A stretch of 64,000 nt of DNA. Origin: OLB7 sp966250335 (GTDB taxonomy: Bacteria > Bacteroidota > Ignavibacteria > OLB7). The position numbers and the translations under genes are program-made. Every line of letters starts with the position of its first letter. The stretch's first letter is position 1. Below are positions 59,221 through 64,000 of this stretch, in pieces. The notes beneath the pieces are model-generated. The model ran no database searches, was not told where the DNA came from, and worked only from the letters and a program-made list of their open reading frames with translations. Location of the stretch: contig CBINGZ010000012.1 of NCBI GenBank assembly GCA_966250335.1, positions 55,359 through 119,358 on the forward strand, read 5' to 3'.

Positions 59221-59493
59221 GATATGTACGGTTTCGTTCGGGTTATGAGTTGATCCCCCTCCGGCGGGGACCGGAGCGGCGGACGAACATACAGCACCCT
59301 CCTCAACGATTCAAAGCGCGGTTCGACGGTTTCCCGAAGATCACAGAGCTTCCGGAACCGGGAGTCGTTGCGCCGGTCTCTCTCTCGTCAGCGGCTCACG
59401 AAGGGAGATGTAACCAAACGTTGCGGCATGTCACGCCTGGTTCCGGAGGCGCCATATCATGTATCTCACCGATGAGAAAAAGGGCATCCGCAT

Positions 59494-59515
59494 CCCGTTT
59501 CCAAGGGGAAACGGG
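59494..59515. repeat. Perfect 9-bp hairpin upstream of recA
   Basis: CCCGTTTCC, loop AAGG, GGAAACGGG. It lies about 260 bases upstream of recA and between divergent genes. A T-run follows only on the minus strand, 14 bases later. It may be a structured RNA element or a DNA site. Confidence 0.5.
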
Positions 59516-59585
59516 GAGACGGGCGGCAACGAACGGACGCTCCTTCCCGACGCCTCAAAAAGCGATTCATGGGAGAGCAAATCGT

Positions 59586-59615
59586 GGAAATTTCTACAGA
59601 TTCCCCAAAATTTCC
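59586..59615. promoter_or_regulatory. Inverted repeat upstream of the recA promoter (possible operator)
   Basis: GGAAATTT (59586-59593) and AAATTTCC (59608-59615) form a perfect 8-bp dyad separated by 14 bases, ending 52 bases before the promoter -33 box. It is AT-rich within GC-rich DNA. A repressor-binding role is a guess; it does not match the E. coli LexA box. Confidence 0.35.
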
Positions 59616-59667
59616 ATTTCCGGTGGGCACTAGGCCATCTCGATAATCGTCATCTATCGGCATGGCC

Positions 59668-59698
59668 GTTGTTGATATTGCGGGATGCGGTATCTTTG
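59668..59698 (+). promoter_or_regulatory. recA: Bacteroidota-type promoter of recA
   Basis: GTTG (59668-59671), then exactly 19 bases, then TATCTTTG (59691-59698). This agrees with the Bacteroidota primary-sigma consensus TTTG-N19-TAnnTTTG except for G in place of T at the first -33 position. The predicted start would be near 59704, giving a leader of about 70 bases. Confidence 0.65.
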
Positions 59699-59773
59699 CC
59701 GCGGCTACCGCAGATCACATACTTTCCAGGTCGGCAAACCAACATCAACCCACATACACGAGAGAGCTTTTCT

Positions 59774-60844
59774 ATGGCAGATGTAACCAAGGATGCCCGT
59801 CTGAGGGCCGTAAGCGCAGCGATCGATCAGATCGAGAAGCAGCATGGCAAGGGGTCGATCATGCGACTCAGCGACCATGCGGTCGTCCCGGTGGAGGCTA
59901 TTTCGACGGGATCGCTCTCGCTCGACGCGGCGATCGGCATCGGCGGCGTTCCGCGGGGAAGAATCATCGAGATCTACGGACCTGAGTCGTCCGGTAAGAC
60001 AACCGTCTGTCTCCATGTCATCGCCGAGGCGCAGAAGCGCGGGGGGATGGCGGCGTTCGTCGACACCGAGCATGCCCTCGACGTGCAGTATGCCTCCCGG
60101 CTCGGGGTGGACGTCAACAACCTTCTGCTGGCGCAGCCGGAGTTCGGCGAGCAGGCGCTGGAGATCGTGGAGACGCTTGTCCGTTCCGGCGCCATCGACG
60201 TGATCGTCGTCGACTCGGTCGCGGCGCTCACTCCCCGCGTCGAAATCGAGGGTGAGATGGGAGACGCCCAGATGGGCTCGCAGGCCCGTCTCATGTCGCA
60301 GGCGATGCGGAAGCTGAACGCGGCGATCGGCCGTTCCAACACCGTGGTGATCTTCACCAACCAGCTCCGTTCCAAGATCGGCGTCATCTACGGCAACCCG
60401 GAGACGACCACCGGCGGCAACGCGCTGAAGTTCTACGCCTCGGTCCGGATGGAGATCCGCCGCAAGGAGATCCTCAAGGAGGGTCAGGACGTCTACGGCA
60501 GCCGTGTGAAGGTGAAGGTGCTGAAGAACAAGGTGGCCCCTCCCTTCAAGGAGGTCGAGTTCGATATTCTCTTCAACGAGGGGATCTCCAAGCTCGGCGA
60601 CATGATCGATATCGCGATCGACCTCGGCATCATCCAGAAGAGCGGCTCCTGGTTCACCGCCGGCGAGGACCGCGTCCAGGGTCGCGACGGCCTGAAGAAG
60701 CTGCTTACCGAGAACACCACCCTTGCCGGCACGATCGAGACACAGGTCCGCGAGAAGCTCGGCATCACCGCTCCCACGCCGCTGAGCTTCAACGGCAACG
60801 GATCGGAGAGCGAGGTGATTTCGAAGCCGGCGAAGGGGAAATAA
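59774..60844 (+). CDS. recA: Recombinase A
   Basis: 356 residues from the ATG at 59774. It forms filaments on single-stranded DNA, drives strand exchange and triggers the SOS response. The Walker A motif is GPESSGKTT (residues 69-77); IDVIVVDSVAALTPRVEIEG is Walker B; QLRSKIGVIYGNPETTTGGN, then ALKFYASVR, is the RecA signature. The C-terminus has the usual short Gly/Ser/Lys-rich tail. A ribosome-binding site is not evident, which is common in Bacteroidota. A good terminator follows. Confidence 0.98.
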   Translation: MADVTKDARLRAVSAAIDQIEKQHGKGSIMRLSDHAVVPVEAISTGSLSLDAAIGIGGVPRGRIIEIYGPESSGKTTVCLHVIAEAQKRGGMAAFVDTEHALDVQYASRLGVDVNNLLLAQPEFGEQALEIVETLVRSGAIDVIVVDSVAALTPRVEIEGEMGDAQMGSQARLMSQAMRKLNAAIGRSNTVVIFTNQLRSKIGVIYGNPETTTGGNALKFYASVRMEIRRKEILKEGQDVYGSRVKVKVLKNKVAPPFKEVEFDILFNEGISKLGDMIDIAIDLGIIQKSGSWFTAGEDRVQGRDGLKKLLTENTTLAGTIETQVREKLGITAPTPLSFNGNGSESEVISKPAKGK

Positions 60845-60875
60845 GGGAGTTCTTTTTCCCCGACGATCGATGAAT

Positions 60876-60915
60876 GAGAGCCCGGTGGATCTGTTCGCCG
60901 GGCTCTTTGTATTTG
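60876..60915 (+). terminator. Rho-independent terminator after recA
   Basis: GAGCCCGG (60878-60885) pairs with CCGGGCTC (60898-60905) around a 12-base loop, and TTTGTATTTG follows. It lies 33 bases after the stop. Confidence 0.85.
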
Positions 60916-61254
60916 TGGTAAGGAAGTTATGGGGGTTCGCTGGATTTCCGCTTGATTTCCCTTCCTCGACATTTTATATTCGCAGCATATTTTAGTATCA
61001 AATTTCACTTTTTCAACAATCGCACAACAGATCCGCAACATTGCTTCGTTCAGAGTGCCGGGACATCCTCATTGATGTTCAATGCCCCTGTATTGATAGA
61101 TCATAATAATACAGTTCAATACCGACGCGCCGCCGGATTCAGTTTGCACTCCCAACCGGTATGCGGTCGATTTTCTGCGTAGAGGTACACGTGAGACCAC
61201 ATCATGCCCCCATCTGCACGCATCTGTTTCTCGTTTTTTCCCTTATTCGGCGCT
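60916..61254. other. AT-rich gene-free region before the insertion sequence
   Basis: 339 bases, AT-richer than the recA side. It contains TTATATTCG- and TATTTTAG-like stretches but no credible frame, hairpin or promoter. This is where the composition changes from chromosome to accessory DNA. Confidence 0.5.
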
Positions 61255-62556
61255 TCAATAAATCGAGTGGGTAATGAGTAGATTGGGGGCATGCAGGACA
61301 CCGATCACTACTCACTACTGCTGGGCATCGAGTCTCCATGGAGAGTCACGGATGTCCACCTCGATGCATCCCAGCTGAGCGTCACCATTGAGGTTCGCCT
61401 CGACAGCGATACCCGCCTCCGCTGCCCCCACTGTGGGCGCGAGGTCCCACGCTATGACAGCCGCCGCCGTCGATGGCGGCACCTCGACATCATGCAGTTC
61501 CGTGCCCTCATCGAGGCTGAGCTGCCGCGCGTCGAGTGCTCCGAGCATGGGGTTGTGCAGATCCGCGTCCCCTGGGCCGAGGACTCCTCGCGCTATACCA
61601 TGCTGGTTGAGGCATACGTCATCGACAGACTCAAGACCGTCTCCACGTCGGCTGTGGCTCGGCATCTGAGGCTCAGCTGGAGCGCTATCGACGGTATCAT
61701 GCAGCGTGCCGTTGCTCGTGGTCTGCGGCGGCGCACCGCCACTACACCGACGCATCTGTCGGTCGATGAACCATCCTTCCAACGACGACACGAATATGTC
61801 ACGATCGTCACCGACCAGAGCACCGGAGCGGTGCTTCACGTGACCGACAATCGCACCAGGGAGGCGCTCGCGAGCTACTTCCGTCTGTTGTCCGAGGAGG
61901 ACTGTGCCTCGATCGAGAGTGCTTCGATGGATATGTGGCCTGCCTACATCAGCACCGTCAAAGAGTTCGTGCCCGATGCTGAACGGAAGATCTGCTTTGA
62001 CAAGTTCCCTGTCGCCACCTACCTCGGCAAGGGCGTCGACATGGTCCGCCGTGCAGAACACAAGCAGCTTCTCCGGCAGGCGGATGAACGTCTGAAGGGA
62101 AGACGCTACCGCTGGTTGGAACATCCGGCAACGATGAAGAAGAAGCATCTGCCGACATTTCGAGAACTGCGTGACAGCGCCTTGAAGACCGCCACGGCAT
62201 GGTCATTGAAGGAGCATGCGATGTGTCTATGGGGTTATGTCAACCGCACATGGGCGACGAAAGCCTGGAAAGCCTGGAAGGCCTGGGCTGACTGGGCCTC
62301 AAGCAGCAGATTGGCACCGATGAAGAAGGTCGCCCAGCCCCTCACGGACCATCTGTGGGGTATTGTCAACGCGATCGTCCTGAAGCGCAGCAACGCCGTG
62401 GCCGAAAGCACAAACAGCCGCATTCAACGCATGAAGTCTCGCGCCTGTGGGTTCCGCAATCGTGAGCGATTCCGTACCGCCATTATGTCCCACTTCGCCC
62501 AACTCGACCTCTATCCTCGACACGGATCACCTGCTTGACCCACTCGATTTAATGAA
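61255..62556 (+). mobile_element. ISL3-family insertion sequence
   Basis: TTCAATAAATCGAGTGGGT (61255-61273) is repeated inverted at 62538-62556 with one mismatch. These terminal repeats flank a single transposase gene; the right repeat overlaps the transposase stop codon. The element is about 1.3 kb. I could not find an obvious direct target repeat in the flanks, so the exact ends may be a few bases further out. Confidence 0.75.
61291..62538 (+). CDS. ISL3-family transposase
   Basis: 415 residues, apparently full length. The N-terminal zinc finger RCPHCGREVPRYD (residues ~43-55) and the later VECSEHGVVQIRVPWAE are the ISL3 helix-turn-helix/zinc region. The catalytic domain shows LSVDEPSFQRRHEYVTIVTD (first Asp of the triad, with DE), ASMDMWPAYISTVKEF (second) and KRSNAVAESTNSRIQRMKSR, the ISL3 C-terminal block with the final Glu. 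The start at 61291 lies 18 bases inside the left repeat. No frameshift or stop interrupts it, so it may be active. Confidence 0.93.
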   Translation: MQDTDHYSLLLGIESPWRVTDVHLDASQLSVTIEVRLDSDTRLRCPHCGREVPRYDSRRRRWRHLDIMQFRALIEAELPRVECSEHGVVQIRVPWAEDSSRYTMLVEAYVIDRLKTVSTSAVARHLRLSWSAIDGIMQRAVARGLRRRTATTPTHLSVDEPSFQRRHEYVTIVTDQSTGAVLHVTDNRTREALASYFRLLSEEDCASIESASMDMWPAYISTVKEFVPDAERKICFDKFPVATYLGKGVDMVRRAEHKQLLRQADERLKGRRYRWLEHPATMKKKHLPTFRELRDSALKTATAWSLKEHAMCLWGYVNRTWATKAWKAWKAWADWASSSRLAPMKKVAQPLTDHLWGIVNAIVLKRSNAVAESTNSRIQRMKSRACGFRNRERFRTAIMSHFAQLDLYPRHGSPA

Positions 62557-62581
62557 CACCCATCAAACTAAGGAGTATACT

Positions 62582-63694
62582 ATGGCACCCATTCTATATC
62601 CGCTTAGAGTTATCCAAGCATCATGGGGAACGAAATCTCCCCGTGATCGCACCTACCAAGAGTCTAAAGAATATATGAGGTGGGTACAGAGCCATCTCAA
62701 TGAGCGGATATCGACACTTATTCTATTCCTTGGCATTGATGAAAAGAAAGCCAAAGATCCTGTCAATCTTCTACGAGAAGCTGGCGACCGACTATATGCA
62801 ATCTTGATCACACCTAACTACTCTATTCCACCTTCCACCGAGCCACAAAGAATGTTCGGTGTTGACCCTGATCCCTGGCTAACTGCACATGGCAAGGCGC
62901 TTATCGACGACATGGGACTTTTAGTAGCAAAACTCTTGAAGGATCATAGTGATCTTTGGGAATGGAATGTTGAGAAACGGAAGTCCAGTATTTCATTTCA
63001 TCGCCCTGTTCTAGTATTGAATGACAGTTCCAAATTCATTGTTGACCCGGAACTCAGTTCATTTACGACATCATATGTTGTACTAACCAAAGAGCGTACG
63101 CCCCACGATTGGGCTCATATGTTTGAAGTATGGCGAAACATGGCAATAGAAGCTGAGCGACTACGTACAAGATCGGAAGTCATCAATTCCGATACTCTCG
63201 CCACACCTCATCCAGATACATCTGATCTTAGCAAGAATACTTACTCAGACGTCTCTATCCAAGCAACATATGCGTATGACAAAGCCAAGTACCACTATGA
63301 AAGCGTTGAACAGCTTGGTCTTCCTATTGAACATGCAGATCATCACACTCTGTTCTTTCTTCGCTGGCTTATCGAGAATGATATGATGAGCGAGGAGTTC
63401 AACGAAACCTCCAAGGATGTCATGGATCGTTTCCGACACGGCAAGGCTACAATGTATGACATCTACGAGTGGTGGGACACCTGTCTTCTGGATATCATGC
63501 TCTCCGCACGGGGTAATGCATTTGCAATAGATTATTTTGATTTCGAAAAAGGCAGATACATGGACGACTATGCCGAGGTTCTTGTTCAGTCGCTTCCGTC
63601 TGAGTTCCATGTCAAGTACACAGAAGAAAACTATCAGCTGCTTCGCGAAAGAATTGACAGGAGATATCTTGACTGGATAGCGGAAAATCCATAA
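62582..63694 (+). CDS. Two-part protein with a DUF7832-like C-terminal domain
   Basis: 370 residues, with AAGGAG 7 bases before the ATG at 62582. The C-terminal ~140 residues match the pattern I know as DUF7832: YDKAKYHYESVEQLGLPIEH, HHTLFFLRWLIENDMMSEEF, ARGNAFAIDYFDFEKGRYMD, and FHVKYTEENYQLLRERIDRR. The N-terminal ~190 residues (LTAHGKALIDDMGLLVAKLL, then WEWNVEKRKSSISFH) are another conserved-looking domain that I do not recognise. Proteins like the C-terminal part are found near polymorphic toxins and may act as immunity proteins. It lies 26 bases outside the IS repeat, so the IS may have landed upstream of it. No function is assigned. Confidence 0.6.
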   Translation: MAPILYPLRVIQASWGTKSPRDRTYQESKEYMRWVQSHLNERISTLILFLGIDEKKAKDPVNLLREAGDRLYAILITPNYSIPPSTEPQRMFGVDPDPWLTAHGKALIDDMGLLVAKLLKDHSDLWEWNVEKRKSSISFHRPVLVLNDSSKFIVDPELSSFTTSYVVLTKERTPHDWAHMFEVWRNMAIEAERLRTRSEVINSDTLATPHPDTSDLSKNTYSDVSIQATYAYDKAKYHYESVEQLGLPIEHADHHTLFFLRWLIENDMMSEEFNETSKDVMDRFRHGKATMYDIYEWWDTCLLDIMLSARGNAFAIDYFDFEKGRYMDDYAEVLVQSLPSEFHVKYTEENYQLLRERIDRRYLDWIAENP

Positions 63695-64000
63695 GGAATG
63701 CTATCAAGAGGGTTACAGAAGCTATGTCACGACTCATCTGATGTAAGGCTCCAGCATCACCGACATTCAACTTCTACGATCGGTCAATGCTTCTGGTATG
63801 CAGTACGGCACCCCTACGGTTATCTACGATTTCGCGCTCATCATGAAATGCACCACGGGAGAACGCTCGCATTGAGTGTGTATGACATGATAGCCTGTGG
63901 AACCCGGCGGTTTCAGGAAGCTAGCGCAACAATGATTGAGGATTAATGGGCTAGGAATTTCTGTTGAGCAATCGCAGGATACGAAGAGAGCAACCGAGTC
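63695..64000. other. Right-hand end without a confident gene
   Basis: 306 bases. A plus-strand frame of 82 codons starts at 63698, but its start follows the previous stop with no usable ribosome-binding site, and its His/Arg-rich translation has no recognisable pattern. I do not call it a gene. AT content stays high to the window edge. Confidence 0.4.

Larger units (their letters stand above)
59221..59773. other. Intergenic region between the VOC gene and recA
   Basis: 553 bases. It holds two strong inverted repeats (59494-59515 and 59586-59615) and the recA promoter at 59668-59698. A reading frame runs in frame with recA from 59459, but it has no family similarity and is not counted as part of recA. 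I see no other gene. Confidence 0.55.

Noticed and set aside
59459..59773. A recA start about 105 codons upstream
   Set aside because: The extension has no RecA similarity and would cover the promoter. MADVTKDARL at 59774 aligns with the family start.
63698..63946. An 82-codon frame at the right end
   Set aside because: No ribosome-binding site at a usable distance, no recognisable pattern, and it may be cut by context beyond the window.

Overview
The window is high-GC DNA (about 60% by eye) from a member of the Bacteroidota/Chlorobiota (FCB) group. Evidence for this: large secreted proteins end in type IX secretion (T9SS) sorting domains; several upstream regions carry the Bacteroidota-type promoter element TAnnTTTG, and recA also has a GTTG box 19 bases upstream of it; Shine-Dalgarno sequences are often weak or absent; and one giant protein combines choice-of-anchor/ASPM-Hydin-like repeats with a T9SS tail. 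The mix of T9SS proteins and GC content fits Kapabacteria/Ignavibacteria-like lineages best, but this assignment is an inference.

Layout. 1-11.6 kb (minus strand): a long polysaccharide/nucleotide-sugar operon (two DegT-family aminotransferases, a C4-epimerase, RfbB, a Wzx-type flippase, a methyltransferase, an AsnB-type amidotransferase, a GT4 glycosyltransferase, a LegB-like dehydratase and a sugar-1-phosphate nucleotidyltransferase that runs off the left edge). 11.8-15.6 kb: tRNA-Leu(UAG), trigger factor, clpP and clpX, a protein-quality-control block. 15.66-17.6 kb: an AT-rich accessory patch with a three-gene cassette that I read as a tripartite toxin-antitoxin-chaperone (TAC) module: RelE/HigB-like toxin, HTH antitoxin with a long C-terminal tail, and a SecB-like chaperone. 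Broken coding fragments lie on both sides. 17.6-31.6 kb: housekeeping genes (a PTR1/FolM-like SDR coupled to a YgfZ-like protein, M1 peptidase, methyltransferase, ECF sigma with a membrane partner, greA, purC, S41 protease, trpS, DinB-like protein, lysA).

31.8-49.8 kb is envelope and secretome: a 1921-residue T9SS protein, a sigma/anti-sigma/tandem-OmpA operon, and three consecutive secreted repeat proteins. Each of the three carries exactly 14 copies of a Y-x-G-G-x-F unit, consistent with two seven-bladed propellers, and the middle one lacks the T9SS tail. 49.9-60.9 kb: a lipoprotein, an acyl-CoA carboxylase beta subunit, VOC proteins, recR, a methyltransferase, two lipoproteins, a heparinase II/III-like protein with a second flippase, and recA. 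60.9-64 kb is AT-richer accessory DNA with an ISL3-family insertion sequence and a protein with a DUF7832-like C-terminal domain.

Across the GC-rich part the hexamer ATATCG/CGATAT is strikingly frequent (about 100 sites counted by eye, about 16 expected from base composition alone) and often changes synonymous codon choice. The TAC cassette, the paired-propeller paralogues and this hexamer are the most interesting signals.
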